A stretch of DNA of 64,000 nucleotides from Halorubrum laminariae (GTDB taxonomy: Archaea > Halobacteriota > Halobacteria > Halobacteriales > Haloferacaceae): NCBI RefSeq assembly GCF_024494655.1, contig NZ_JANHDL010000012.1, positions 30,295 to 94,294 of the forward strand, in the 5' to 3' direction. Both the position numbers and the translations under genes were made by a program. The first letter of the stretch is position 1, and the number at the start of each line of letters is the position of its first letter. Shown here one piece after another: positions 55,740 through 63,919 of this stretch. The notes below the pieces were generated by a model. The model was given only the letters and a program-made list of their open reading frames with translations. It did no database searches and was not told the origin of the DNA.

Positions 55740-57320
55740 TCACTCGATCAGCAGGCTCTCGCCCGTCATCTCCGACGGACGGTCGAGGCCGATCAGATCG
55801 AGCAGGGTCGGCGCAACGTCACACAGGGACCCGCCGTCGCGGACCGCACGTCCGCCGCCGTCGCCGTCGGGCGTCAGGGAGACGAACGGGACGGGGTTGA
55901 ACGTGTGGGCGGTGTGCGGATTCTCCGGCGTTCCCATGTCGTCGGCGTTGCCGTGATCGGCCGTGACGAGGGCGTGGCCGCCCGCGTCCGCGACCGCCGA
56001 GAGCAGCCGATCGAGTTGTGTGTCGACCGCCTCGACGGCCTCGACCGCGGCGTCGAAGTCGCCGGTGTGGCCCACCATGTCGGGGTTGGCGTAGTTGAGA
56101 ACGATCAGATCGGGGTCGTCGGTCGCGATCGTCTCGATCGCCTCGTCGGTGAGTTCCGCCGCGGACATCTCCGGCTGCCGGTCGTACGTCGGCACGTCCG
56201 GGCTCTTCACGATCGTCCGCATCTCGCCGGGGAACTCCACCTCGCGGCCGCCGTTGAGGAAGTACGTCACGTGCGGGTATTTCTCTGACTCGGCGGTCCG
56301 GAGCTGGGTCATGCCGGCCTCGGAGACCACCTCGCCGACCGTGTTCTCGGGGAGCTGCGGCGGGAACGCGACGGGAAACTCGAACGTCTCGTCGTACTCG
56401 GTCATCGTCGTCAGCCGGATGTCGGGCTGGTCGAGGTCGAACGACCAGTCGGGGCGCGTGCCGGTCAGCATCCGGACGAGCTGGCGGGCGCGGTCGGCTC
56501 GGAAGTTGAAGAAGACGACCGCGTCGCCGTCGGCGAGCGCGGGTCCGCCTTCGACGAGCGTCGGCTCGACGAACTCGTCGGTCTCGCCGCGGGCGTGGGC
56601 CGCCTCGGCGGCCGCGACCGCGCTGTCGGCCGTGTTCGGTGCCTCGCGCTCGACGATAGCGTCGTACGCCTTCCTCGTGCGCTCCCAGTTCTCGTCGCGG
56701 TCCATCGCGTGGTACCGGCCCGTCACGGTCGCGACGTGCCCGGTCCCGCGCTCGTCGGCCTTCGCGGTCACGTCGGCGAGGAACCGGTCTGCGATCTCCG
56801 GGGCGGTGTCGCGCCCGTCGGTGAACGCGTGCGTGGTCGCCGGCACGCCGGCGTCGGCTGCAGCGTCGATCAGCGCGAGCAGGTGTTCGACATCGGAGTG
56901 GACGCCCCCGTCGGAGACGAGCCCCATGAAGTGGACTCGCCCGCCCGTCGAGCGCGCGTGGTCGAACGCCGCCGCGATCGCGTCGTTGTCGCCGAGCAAA
57001 CCCTCGGCGAGCGCGTCGGAGATCCGCGTGTACGACTGTGTGACGACCCGCCCCGCACCGATGTTGAGGTGGCCGACCTCGGAGTTCCCCATCTGCCCCT
57101 CGGGCAGGCCGACCCGGCGGCCGTGAACGACGAGGCGGCCGTCCGCGCCCCGTTCGGTCGCCGCGTCGAACGCCGGGGTGTCCGCGGCCGCGACCGCGTC
57201 CCGACCCGGCGGCCGTCCCGAGGGATCGGCGGCCGCGGCGTCGTCGCCCGTCGCCCGCCCGCCCTCTTCGGCATCCGCGCTGAGCCCCCAACCATCGAGA
57301 ATGATGAGCGCCGTCTCCAT
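55740..57320 (-). CDS. gpmI: 2,3-bisphosphoglycerate-independent phosphoglycerate mutase
   Basis: A 526-residue Mn2+-dependent glycolytic mutase. The phospho-Ser is S80 in QMGNSEVGHLNIGAG; metal ligands in LIILDGWG and ITADHGNADDM. Compared with bacterial GpmI it has an about 30-residue acidic insertion (about 14-46) right after the first metal Asp. Start is METALIILDGWG at 57320. It catalyses 3-PG/2-PG interconversion. Divergent from the ArsR-type gene. Confidence 0.96.
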   Translation of the reverse strand: METALIILDGWGLSADAEEGGRATGDDAAAADPSGRPPGRDAVAAADTPAFDAATERGADGRLVVHGRRVGLPEGQMGNSEVGHLNIGAGRVVTQSYTRISDALAEGLLGDNDAIAAAFDHARSTGGRVHFMGLVSDGGVHSDVEHLLALIDAAADAGVPATTHAFTDGRDTAPEIADRFLADVTAKADERGTGHVATVTGRYHAMDRDENWERTRKAYDAIVEREAPNTADSAVAAAEAAHARGETDEFVEPTLVEGGPALADGDAVVFFNFRADRARQLVRMLTGTRPDWSFDLDQPDIRLTTMTEYDETFEFPVAFPPQLPENTVGEVVSEAGMTQLRTAESEKYPHVTYFLNGGREVEFPGEMRTIVKSPDVPTYDRQPEMSAAELTDEAIETIATDDPDLIVLNYANPDMVGHTGDFDAAVEAVEAVDTQLDRLLSAVADAGGHALVTADHGNADDMGTPENPHTAHTFNPVPFVSLTPDGDGGGRAVRDGGSLCDVAPTLLDLIGLDRPSEMTGESLLIE

Positions 57321-57487
57321 GTCCCTCGTTCCCCGCGGCGGGGTAATTACCCTTTGCTACCGGCCGCAACGACGATCGGACGCGGGGGTGACGCCGAGAA
57401 GAGGAGACGACGGCGATCGGGCACGGAGTCGACATCGACGATACCGTGAAGTCAGCCTTATCACTGCTCGACGCTAACCATACGTTA

Positions 57488-58171
57488 ATGGACTCTGCGG
57501 TACTGCTCGATCTCCTCGGCAACGAGAACCGGCGGCGCATCCTCCGGCTGCTCGCGACCAAGCCCTGCTACGTCACGGAGATCTCGGAGTACCTCGACGT
57601 GAGCCCGAAGGCGGTGATCGACCACCTGCGGAAGTTGGAAGAGGCCGGCCTGATCGAGTCGACGACCGACGACCAGCGCCGCAAGTACTTCAGGATTACG
57701 CGCAGCCTCAGGCTTGAGGTGAGCGTCTCCCCGTACGGCTTCGGCGCGAAGAGCGCGTATCCCGCGAAGAGCAGCCTCGACATGTCCGGGCGATGTCCGC
57801 ACCTCTCCATCGAACTCCCGGACGGTCCGAGCATCGGTCCGACGACAGACCTCGCCGATCTCGCAGACGAGTTCTCGCGCCTCCAAGACCTCGACCGCGA
57901 ACTCTCGCTAGCCCAGCGGTGGGTGCAGGGACGCGTCGAGGACATCCTCTCGCGGATCGACGATCGGCTCGGGACCGAGGCCGACAGCCGCTTTTTCGCC
58001 GCGGTGCTGGCCGCGCTGATAGAGACCAACGGCACGCCCGCCGCCGTTGCGGACGAGGTCGGCGCTCGCGAACGCACCGTCGCCGACGCGCTCTCCCGAC
58101 TCGCCGACGTGGGAGTGGTCGCGCACGAGACTGGCAGCGACGACGGTCACGACCGCTACCGGATCCGGTGA
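57488..58171 (+). CDS. ArsR-type winged-helix transcription regulator
   Basis: A 227-residue regulator. N-terminal winged helix: LLDLLGNENRRRILRLLATKPCYVTEISEYLDVSPKAVIDHLRKLEEAGLIES. A central beta part includes RITRSLRLEVSVSPYGFGAKSA; the C terminus is a second HTH-like part (TNGTPAAVADEVGARERTVADALSRL). Archaeal proteins with this layout are annotated as ArsR-family regulators. CTTATCA is centred about 29 nt before ATG 57488, and TAAC-CATAC-GTTA (57475-57487) overlaps the start as a possible operator. Targets unknown; gpmI is next door. Confidence 0.9.
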   Translation: MDSAVLLDLLGNENRRRILRLLATKPCYVTEISEYLDVSPKAVIDHLRKLEEAGLIESTTDDQRRKYFRITRSLRLEVSVSPYGFGAKSAYPAKSSLDMSGRCPHLSIELPDGPSIGPTTDLADLADEFSRLQDLDRELSLAQRWVQGRVEDILSRIDDRLGTEADSRFFAAVLAALIETNGTPAAVADEVGARERTVADALSRLADVGVVAHETGSDDGHDRYRIR

Positions 58172-58237
58172 CTGGGCGGTTCCAGCACCGCCGACCGCCT
58201 TCGGAACGTTTTCGCACGCCCCCGAGAGACGAGACAC

Positions 58238-59158
58238 GTGAGCCGACTACGAATTCTCGGACTGTTTCTCGTCCTCGCTGCAGTCTGGGGGTCGGCGTTC
58301 ATGGCTATCAACGCCGGACTGGCATACTTCCCGCCGGTGCTTTTCGCGGCGTTCCGCTTCGACATCGCCGGAGTCGTAATGCTCGCGTACGCGGTCTTCA
58401 CCGTCGACGACCCGGTCCCCCGCGGCCGCGACGAGTGGACCGTCGTCACGATCGGAGCGACGCTGATCATCGCCGCGTACCACGCGTTCCTCTTCATCGG
58501 CGAGAGCGACCCGGCCGTGACGAGCGCCGTCGCAGCCGTGATCGTCAGCCTCTCGCCCGTTCTGACGACGGTCTTCGCGCGGGCGTTTCTCCCTTCGGAG
58601 CGACTGACCGCGATCGGCGTCCTCGGCCTGTTTGTCGGCCTCGTTGGCGCGGTCGTGCTCGCCGCGCCCGACCCGGCAAACCTGACCGGCAGCGGGACCG
58701 TCGCAAAGTTCCTCGTGTTGCTCGCGGCCGCCGCCTTCGCGCTCGGGTCGGTGTTGACCCGCGCCGCCGACACTGGGATGCCGATAGAGACGATGGAGGC
58801 GTGGTCGATGCTCGTCGGCGCAGGTCTGACCCACCTCCTCTCGCTCGGACTCGGCGAGTCGGTCGCCGACGTGACGTGGTCGACTGAGTCCCTCCTCTCG
58901 CTCGCGTACCTCGCCGTCGTCGCCAGCGGGCTCGGATTCCTCATCTACTTCCGCCTGCTTGACCGGCTCGGGCCGATCGAGATCAACCTCGTCTCGTATG
59001 TCGCACCGGCCTTCGCCGCGCTCGCAGGGTGGGCGTTTCTCGGCGAGGGCGTCACCGCCAACACGGTCGCCGGGTTCGCGATCATCTGCGTCGGCTTCGC
59101 GCTGGTGAAGCGGGCCGCACTCCGGGAGACGCTTCGCGAGTACGGCGTTGCCGAGTGA
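58238..59158 (+). CDS. DMT/EamA-family transporter
   Basis: A 306-residue membrane protein with 10 TM helices in two EamA repeats: FLVLAAVWGSAFMAINAGLAYFPPVLFAAFRF and EAWSMLVGAGLTHLLSLGLG...YFRLLDRLGPIEINLVSYVAPAFAALAGWAFLGEGVTANTVAG. Members export or import small metabolites and amino acids. GTG start at 58238. No substrate can be named. Same strand as the regulator 67 bp upstream. Confidence 0.9.
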   Translation: MSRLRILGLFLVLAAVWGSAFMAINAGLAYFPPVLFAAFRFDIAGVVMLAYAVFTVDDPVPRGRDEWTVVTIGATLIIAAYHAFLFIGESDPAVTSAVAAVIVSLSPVLTTVFARAFLPSERLTAIGVLGLFVGLVGAVVLAAPDPANLTGSGTVAKFLVLLAAAAFALGSVLTRAADTGMPIETMEAWSMLVGAGLTHLLSLGLGESVADVTWSTESLLSLAYLAVVASGLGFLIYFRLLDRLGPIEINLVSYVAPAFAALAGWAFLGEGVTANTVAGFAIICVGFALVKRAALRETLREYGVAE

Positions 59159-59259
59159 GCGTCCCGCACGATACGGGTCTTCCAGTTCCTCCGTGCCGCT
59201 GGCTCCGCGTCCGCTCCGAGCCACCAAGCACTTACCACAGCCGGCTCGACTCGGGGTAC

Positions 59260-59853
59260 ATGTCAGTCCCCGAGCGATCGACCCGACAGAACGGAATCGC
59301 CGGCCGCGCCGTTGCCGGCGCGGGCGTCGGCGCGGTCGCGTACGTGCTGGGGTACCTGATCACGTACCTCACACAGAGCGGCCGGATCGAAGAACAGCTC
59401 CGGGGATTAAATTTCTTCGCCGACCTGTTCGGCGGCGATCCGATTCCGGCGTGGCAGGGCGTCGGCTGGGTGTTCTACAACGCTCACTTCGTCGACACCG
59501 AGGTCCCGGCGCTGGTCGGGGGCGCTCGCTCCGTGAGCCTCATCTCGGAGGCGGATGGCGGCTCGCTCGCGTGGCTGTTCGTCCTCCCGCCGCTGCTGTT
59601 GCTCGCCGCCGGGTTCTTCGCGGGGCGGTTCAGCGGGTCCTCAGACGCGAGCGACGGGGCGCAGTCCGGCGCGCTCGTCGTCGCCGGCTACCTCCCGCTC
59701 GCGGTGATCGGCGCGTTCCTGTTCCGGTACTCCGTCGGCGACGGCGCGGCCGTGTCGCCGACGCTCGTCACCGCGGTGCTGCTCGCGGGCGCGGTGTACC
59801 CCGCACTGTTCGGCGGGATCGGCGGAGCGGTCTCAGGCGTCTTCGGGGAGTGA
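59260..59853 (+). CDS. Haloarchaeal multi-TM membrane protein (DUF7978-like)
   Basis: A 197-residue protein. TM helices near 12-36, 95-118, 135-155 and 163-193, with a long polar loop containing GRIEEQLRGLNFFADLFGGDPIPAWQGVGWVFYNAHFV. It looks like a conserved haloarchaeal family I know as DUF7978. No enzymatic motif. ATG 59260 gives MSVPERSTRQNG. Function unknown. Confidence 0.75.
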   Translation: MSVPERSTRQNGIAGRAVAGAGVGAVAYVLGYLITYLTQSGRIEEQLRGLNFFADLFGGDPIPAWQGVGWVFYNAHFVDTEVPALVGGARSVSLISEADGGSLAWLFVLPPLLLLAAGFFAGRFSGSSDASDGAQSGALVVAGYLPLAVIGAFLFRYSVGDGAAVSPTLVTAVLLAGAVYPALFGGIGGAVSGVFGE

Positions 59854-59883
59854 AACGGTCCCGTTCCATCGACTGCGAGCAGG

Positions 59884-60336
59884 TCAGTACTCTGCCTCTT
59901 CGGGATCGAATCGGTCGCCGTACTCGCGGACGGGGTCGACCGGTCGTCCCTCGTCGGTCTCGGGCGCGACGTAGTCGACGAACGACTCCACGTCGGGTTC
60001 GCGAACTCGGACGTCGACGGCGATCTCGCCGAGCTCGTCCGGCTCGCCGACCGCGAAGTTGACGACGCCCTCGAAGGCGGCCTGCTTCTTGAGCGAGAAG
60101 GAGAACCCGTCGTCGTCGACGTTGTTCAGGAACACCCGGCGGGCGGTGTCGAGGATCTCCTGTTCGTGGAGCACGTCGGAGAAGGCGTCGAGGGTGTGGG
60201 CCTCCGCGACGAGCGCGCCGTCCTCGTGGGTCGGCTCCGCGTCGGGGAACACGTTCGACACCGCGTCGGCCACGCGGTCCGTTACCTCGGTGTCGTGGAC
60301 CGGGGCCACGATCCGGACGTCGACGCTGTAGATCAC
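59884..60336 (-). CDS. UPF0201-family RNA-binding-like protein
   Basis: A 150-residue archaeal protein: YSVDVRIVAPVHDTEVTDRVADAVSNVFPDAEP, HEQEILDTARRVFLNNVDDDGFSFSLKKQAAFEGVVNFAV. UPF0201 proteins have an RNA-binding-like fold and accompany UPF0200 kinases in many archaea. It overlaps the upstream kinase gene by 4 bp (60333-60336), so both are made together. Function unknown. Confidence 0.9.
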   Translation of the reverse strand: MIYSVDVRIVAPVHDTEVTDRVADAVSNVFPDAEPTHEDGALVAEAHTLDAFSDVLHEQEILDTARRVFLNNVDDDGFSFSLKKQAAFEGVVNFAVGEPDELGEIAVDVRVREPDVESFVDYVAPETDEGRPVDPVREYGDRFDPEEAEY

Positions 60337-60959
60337 GCGCCGTCACCTCCGGCGTCGGTCGTCGCGGGGTCTGCGCTCGCGGGATCGGACTCGTCGTCGT
60401 CCACGGTTTCGTCTTCGATCCCGAGGATCTTGCGGACGCGGCGTCGAAACGCCGCGAGGGTTCCGGTGTTGTCGATCGAGGCGTCCGCGCGCTCCAGCGT
60501 CTCGCCGAGGCCGAGGTTGATCTCTCTCGCGTCGCGTTCGCGGAGTGCCTCCAGATCGGAGTCGGAGTCGTCGCGGCCGCGGTCGTCGAGCCGCTCGGCG
60601 CGGAGCTCGAAGGGAGCGCGGACCGCGACGAGCGTGAAGTCGTCGCCGAACGCCTCGCGGAAGCGCTCCAGCTCGACCGTCGAGCGGAGCCCGTCGACGA
60701 GGACGGTGTCGCGGTCGCTCTCGGCTGCGGCCTCCCGAATCCGGGGGAGCGTGCGGGCGGCGATGGCGTCGTCGCCTTCCTCTTCGCGGAGCGCACCGGC
60801 GATCCGGCCGTGGTGTTCGGCCGGGTCGAGCCCGCGGCGGCGACACTCCGCGCGGATCACGTCGCCCATCACGACGACGGGGATCCCCGCTTCCTCGGCC
60901 ACGTTCGCCGCCTCCCCCTTGCCGCTTCCGGGGAGGCCGACGGTTCCGATGACGTTCAT
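60333..60959 (-). CDS. UPF0200-family nucleotide kinase (AAA-type P-loop)
   Basis: A 208-residue P-loop kinase: VGLPGSGKGEAANVAEEAGIPVVVMGDVIRAE (Walker A GLPGSGKG), DTVLVDGLRSTVELERFREAFGDDFTLVAVRAP, RDAREINLGLGETLERADASIDNTG. It is related to dephospho-CoA and adenylate-type kinases; archaeal members have been proposed to act in CoA synthesis but the activity is not fixed. Its stop overlaps the UPF0201 start. A Ser/Asp/Thr tail ends the protein. Confidence 0.9.
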   Translation of the reverse strand: MNVIGTVGLPGSGKGEAANVAEEAGIPVVVMGDVIRAECRRRGLDPAEHHGRIAGALREEEGDDAIAARTLPRIREAAAESDRDTVLVDGLRSTVELERFREAFGDDFTLVAVRAPFELRAERLDDRGRDDSDSDLEALRERDAREINLGLGETLERADASIDNTGTLAAFRRRVRKILGIEDETVDDDESDPASADPATTDAGGDGA

Positions 60960-61075
60960 TTGCCGCCGCTAGTCCGCTCGCGGACTTAGGTCTGCTGTTG
61001 GGCGGATCGTGGAACGCCGGATCGCCGGCGCGAACCGTCGGCGTTTTTTATATCGGGCGCGCGAACTCTGAGTGA

Positions 61076-61150
61076 GGGCACGTAGCTCAGCCAGGATAGA
61101 GCGTCGGACTTCTAATCCGACGGTCGTGGGTTCGAATCCCACCGTGCCCG
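61076..61150 (+). tRNA. tRNA-Arg (anticodon TCT)
   Basis: A 75-nt cloverleaf: acceptor GGGCACG/CGTGCCC, anticodon arm TCGGA-CTTCTAA-TCCGA with anticodon TCT (Arg, AGA codons), T arm GTGGG-TTCGAAT-CCCAC, discriminator G. TTTTTTATATCG at about 61043-61055 is the promoter box. Right after the 3' end the base composition drops and unusual small genes start, so this is a candidate integration site. Confidence 0.97.
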
Positions 61151-61223
61151 TTCCGCTGCGTGTGGTCCAGATTCCACAAACGGCGTGGGGTTCACGGCGA
61201 AATCGGTGGGGGTGTCACGTTGA

Positions 61224-61246
61224 GTTCGTTACGCCTCGTAACGAAC
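61224..61246. promoter_or_regulatory. Perfect 10-3-10 palindrome in the island leader
   Basis: GTTCGTTACG, loop CCT, CGTAACGAAC. It lies 74 nt after the tRNA-Arg and 63 nt before the first small gene. It could be an operator for an element-encoded repressor, a recombination-related site, or an RNA hairpin. Nothing comparable occurs elsewhere in the island portion seen. Confidence 0.6.
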
Positions 61247-61308
61247 ACTCCCTCTATTGGTGGTAACGACCGGCGAAATTGTAAGTGCTCCGGGCGAGAG
61301 TGCGAAGT

Positions 61309-61506
61309 ATGGTTCTATCCAGAGACGACCTCAAAGAGAAGCTGGCGGAAGCGATGGGTATCCACGACCCAAGCGATGCCGAGATCGAGATAGCTGAGGA
61401 AGAATTCCTGCACGGCTTCTCTTATGCGCTCCGACACGTCGAAGACGATGAAGAGCGGGAACGATTAGAGGATCTTTACGAAGAACAACGGAACGAGTTG
61501 GCATAG
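61309..61506 (+). CDS. Small acidic unknown protein (island gene 1)
   Basis: 65 residues: MVLSRDDLKEKLAEAMGIHDPSDAEIEIAEEEFLHGFSYALRHVEDDEERERLEDLYEEQRNELA in pattern, i.e. largely helical, strongly acidic, with a coiled-coil-like C terminus. The ATG at 61309 is preferred over an upstream one at 61285. No family recognised. It is the first gene after the palindrome and may be a regulator or structural small protein of the element. Confidence 0.65.
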   Translation: MVLSRDDLKEKLAEAMGIHDPSDAEIEIAEEEFLHGFSYALRHVEDDEERERLEDLYEEQRNELA

Positions 61507-61588
61507 TTATCACTGCGGGTTTTAGAGCGCAAATATATGCAGCAATTAAGTGGTAACCAGCCGAATATCTGAGTGAGGTTTTCAGCTA

Positions 61589-61873
61589 ATGAGTGACGCA
61601 CCTGATGGGAGCGACAGCCATAGCTCCACCGACGGTCGAGAGGAGAGTATCGACGTAGAAACCGACGAGGGGGCGAATCGCCGAACACATCCCGAAGAAG
61701 TCGAAATCAAGGCATACGACTTGAGCGTCCGGCTGAAGTCTGAGGAAAAGGAGCTCGGGGAAATGGTCGAGATGGCCTCCGGTGAGATGGAAGCCCTGAT
61801 GCGTCACAGTCTCCGGGGCGAGATGGAGGCAATAGAGGAAGAGCAGCTGTCGATTTTCGGGCTGGGGGAGTAA
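61589..61873 (+). CDS. Small unknown protein (island gene 2), paralogue of the next gene
   Basis: 94 residues. N-terminal 30 are disordered and Ser/Asp/Glu-rich; then EVEIKAYDLSVRLKSEEKELGEMVEMASGEMEALM, a short beta segment followed by a long helix. The next gene has the same plan (KIDVSIGNLSISVENHDREACEEQFYRIYDF), suggesting tandem duplication. Two base pairs separate the stop from the next ATG. No known function. Confidence 0.65.
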   Translation: MSDAPDGSDSHSSTDGREESIDVETDEGANRRTHPEEVEIKAYDLSVRLKSEEKELGEMVEMASGEMEALMRHSLRGEMEAIEEEQLSIFGLGE

Positions 61874-61875
61874 CG

Positions 61876-62115
61876 ATGTCTGGACAGCCTTCCACCGATG
61901 AGGATGGTGCTGAGGGCGGCGAGGACGGGGTTGAGGAGACAGAACGAACGAAGATTGATGTGAGTATCGGCAACCTCTCCATTTCGGTAGAGAACCACGA
62001 TAGAGAGGCGTGTGAGGAACAGTTCTATCGCATCTATGATTTCGTATTGAGAGACGTCGATGAGTGGAGTCGGGCGATGGATTCAGTTGTCACGCAGGAA
62101 GGAGGGTTCAGGTAA
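61876..62115 (+). CDS. Small unknown protein (island gene 3), paralogue of the previous gene
   Basis: 79 residues: disordered acidic start, then a beta segment (KIDVSIGNLSISVENHD) and a helix (EEQFYRIYDFVLRDVDEWSRAMDSV). It parallels the layout of gene 2. The stop TAA (62113-62115) overlaps the ATG of the zinc-finger gene by one base. Unknown function. Confidence 0.65.
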   Translation: MSGQPSTDEDGAEGGEDGVEETERTKIDVSIGNLSISVENHDREACEEQFYRIYDFVLRDVDEWSRAMDSVVTQEGGFR

Positions 62116-62294
62116 TGACCGACGAATGTGTCTTCTGCGGGGAGTGGTCAAGGGGTGTTGAGTTACGCTGTTGTGAGACGTTCGTCTGCAATGATTGCGT
62201 GGCCGGAGAGGGGTTCCGCTCTAAAGGTGGGGGGTTCATCGGAGGGGCAAGCCAGATAATGTGCCCAGCGGATGGGGTTTGGGTTGACGTATGA
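62115..62294 (+). CDS. Cysteine-rich zinc-finger-like small protein (island gene 4)
   Basis: 59 residues with cysteines at 5, 8, 19, 20, 25, 28 and 50 (CVFC, CC, CNDC), enough for a zinc-binding ribbon. Overlaps the previous stop by one base and the following ATG by four (ATGA at 62291-62294), so translation is coupled. It might regulate element genes, but no family match is known to me. Confidence 0.7.
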   Translation: MTDECVFCGEWSRGVELRCCETFVCNDCVAGEGFRSKGGGFIGGASQIMCPADGVWVDV

Positions 62295-62389
62295 TTCCGG
62301 GACGTATCGTGGCGTTTGCGTTGGCTTTCGGTCTTGGTCTGGGTCTCCTGAGTCTCGTTATGTATGGGGTGGTGATGGTCCTAACATGA
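62291..62389 (+). CDS. Single-TM micro-protein (island gene 5)
   Basis: 32 residues, nearly all one transmembrane helix (IVAFALAFGLGLGLLSLVMYGVVMV). Start and stop are both in ATGA overlaps (62291-62294 and 62386-62389), making it very likely real. It sits just ahead of a protein with a Tat-like N terminus, so the pair may form a membrane complex. Unknown function; too short for most gene tracks. Confidence 0.6.
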   Translation: MIPGRIVAFALAFGLGLGLLSLVMYGVVMVLT

Positions 62390-62847
62390 TTCGTCGCCGG
62401 TTTCTCGAAATGGCTGGAAAATCGGCTCTTAGTCCACTTTTTGTGGACGCTGTCCCTAACAGGGTGAGAACAGAGCGGTACTCCGTTAGCAGAGAGGGAG
62501 TCTACGACCTGCGATTGTATCAGGAGGGCCCGGGACGAGTTCACATTCAGTTTCTGGAATTGCGTGCGGCTGTGAGCGTTAAATCGTGGGATGATGCGTA
62601 CAGAGTCGCACAGTACATTGATGACGTCGTCACCGACTTCTCGGCCGAATTGCAAGGAGAATCTGTATATCGGTTTCAAATCAGGGGGCGAGATGCGGTA
62701 CTGCATCTAGACCGTTGGATGATAGTCTATAGGGGCTCGGCTTGGTCAATCGATTCTAAGAAGTTCGTGGCTGACATCTTTGATTTTCCAGTTCCGGTTG
62801 AAGTGGATACGGAGAGTGAGCTACTGCGAGGCTTGGAATTGTTCTGA
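62386..62847 (+). CDS. Unknown protein with Tat-like N terminus (island gene 6)
   Basis: 153 residues. It begins MIRRRFLEMAGKSALSPLF, with RRRFLEM resembling a twin-arginine motif but a weak hydrophobic core. The rest is a soluble domain with no motif I know (REGVYDLRLYQEGPGRVHIQFLELRAAVSVKSWDDAYRVAQYIDDVVTDF...). Starts inside an ATGA overlap with the TM micro-protein. Possibly exported or membrane-associated. Function unknown. Confidence 0.65.
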   Translation: MIRRRFLEMAGKSALSPLFVDAVPNRVRTERYSVSREGVYDLRLYQEGPGRVHIQFLELRAAVSVKSWDDAYRVAQYIDDVVTDFSAELQGESVYRFQIRGRDAVLHLDRWMIVYRGSAWSIDSKKFVADIFDFPVPVEVDTESELLRGLELF

Positions 62848-62942
62848 CTCTATTGAGGTTGGCTCATAGGCCCTCTTTATGTACCATCACAATACGACAC
62901 AGCCCAATCTATTTCAGTATTCTATGACAACTCCTCCTCATT

Positions 62943-63880
62943 ATGCCGGTCGAGGCATCTCCGGAGACGGAGAGCGTTCGTGACATCCTTCCACGTTTGA
63001 ATGATTCGCTGTTCATTCCCTGCCTCCAGCGTGATTACTGCTGGAAACAAAAACAGATCAAGATGCTATGGGACTCTTTGCTCCGAGGCCTGCCGTTGGG
63101 TTCTCTCCTCATCTGGGAAGACGAGGGTGACGGAGTGCGGACAGAACCCGCATATTCATTTATTCAACACTATGTCGATGAACGAGCATATTCGTGGGCC
63201 GATGGTCCACAACGGTACAGCCAGCGATTCAACTTCGAAGAACTTCCCGACTCTTATTCGCTGGTGCTCGACGGCCAACAGCGGCTCACATCCTTCTATC
63301 TGAGTCTGATGGGGAGCTTCACGACTCGCAAACACGGCGGATGGAAGAGCAATCGAGGAGCGTGGAATCAGCGTGAATTGCACTTTGACCTGTTGTCGGG
63401 CGAGAAGACCGAGGACCACGACCGGGATCTCGTGTATGACTTTGACTTCCGAAAGGGGAGAGGGCTGAGCGAGTCCGGTGATAGTTACTGGTTCCCAGTC
63501 AATGAGCTTGTGACTGATTCAGATTCTCTGACTTCTGAGTCGTTTGTCGAGAAAGAGACGCTACTGGAAGAGAAGCTCCCCGAGATAGAGAGCAAAGTCG
63601 ATGCAGATGAAGTTCCGAAGGTCGAAAAGAACTTAGAACGTCTCTGGTGGGGCGTCAATCAGCGTGAGGCAATTCTCTACGAGACGACTCACACAGACGA
63701 AAGAACAGCCCGTGAGCTATTCATACGTCGAAACAAGGCGGGAAAAGTTCTGAGCGGGGTGGATATTCTTCTCGCTCTTCTTACTGGCTACTGGGAGCGA
63801 GTAGATGACGAGAGCAAACCAACGGATGCAAAAAAGCAGATTGAGAGGTTCACCGAGAAACTCTCGGCAAATGATACTAT
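62943..63880 (+). pseudogene. DUF262 (GmrS/D-type) protein, interrupted by an IS
   Basis: N-terminal DUF262 domain: LFIPCLQRDYCWKQKQIKMLWDSLLRGLPLGSLLIWE, the key motif LVLDGQQRLTSFYLSLMG (DGQQR, nucleotide-binding/hydrolysing in GmrS/D-type restriction systems), and NKAGKVLSGVDILLALLTGYWE. About 311 native residues are visible; related proteins are usually 500-700. The open frame then runs through TA-rich DNA into the start of a transposase, so an IS insertion has probably cut it. DUF262 proteins are known from modification-dependent defence. Codon use is island-like. Confidence 0.7.
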
Positions 63881-63919
63881 CGGACAAAAATATTTATACA
63901 TAGAGCTATTATCGTCGGT

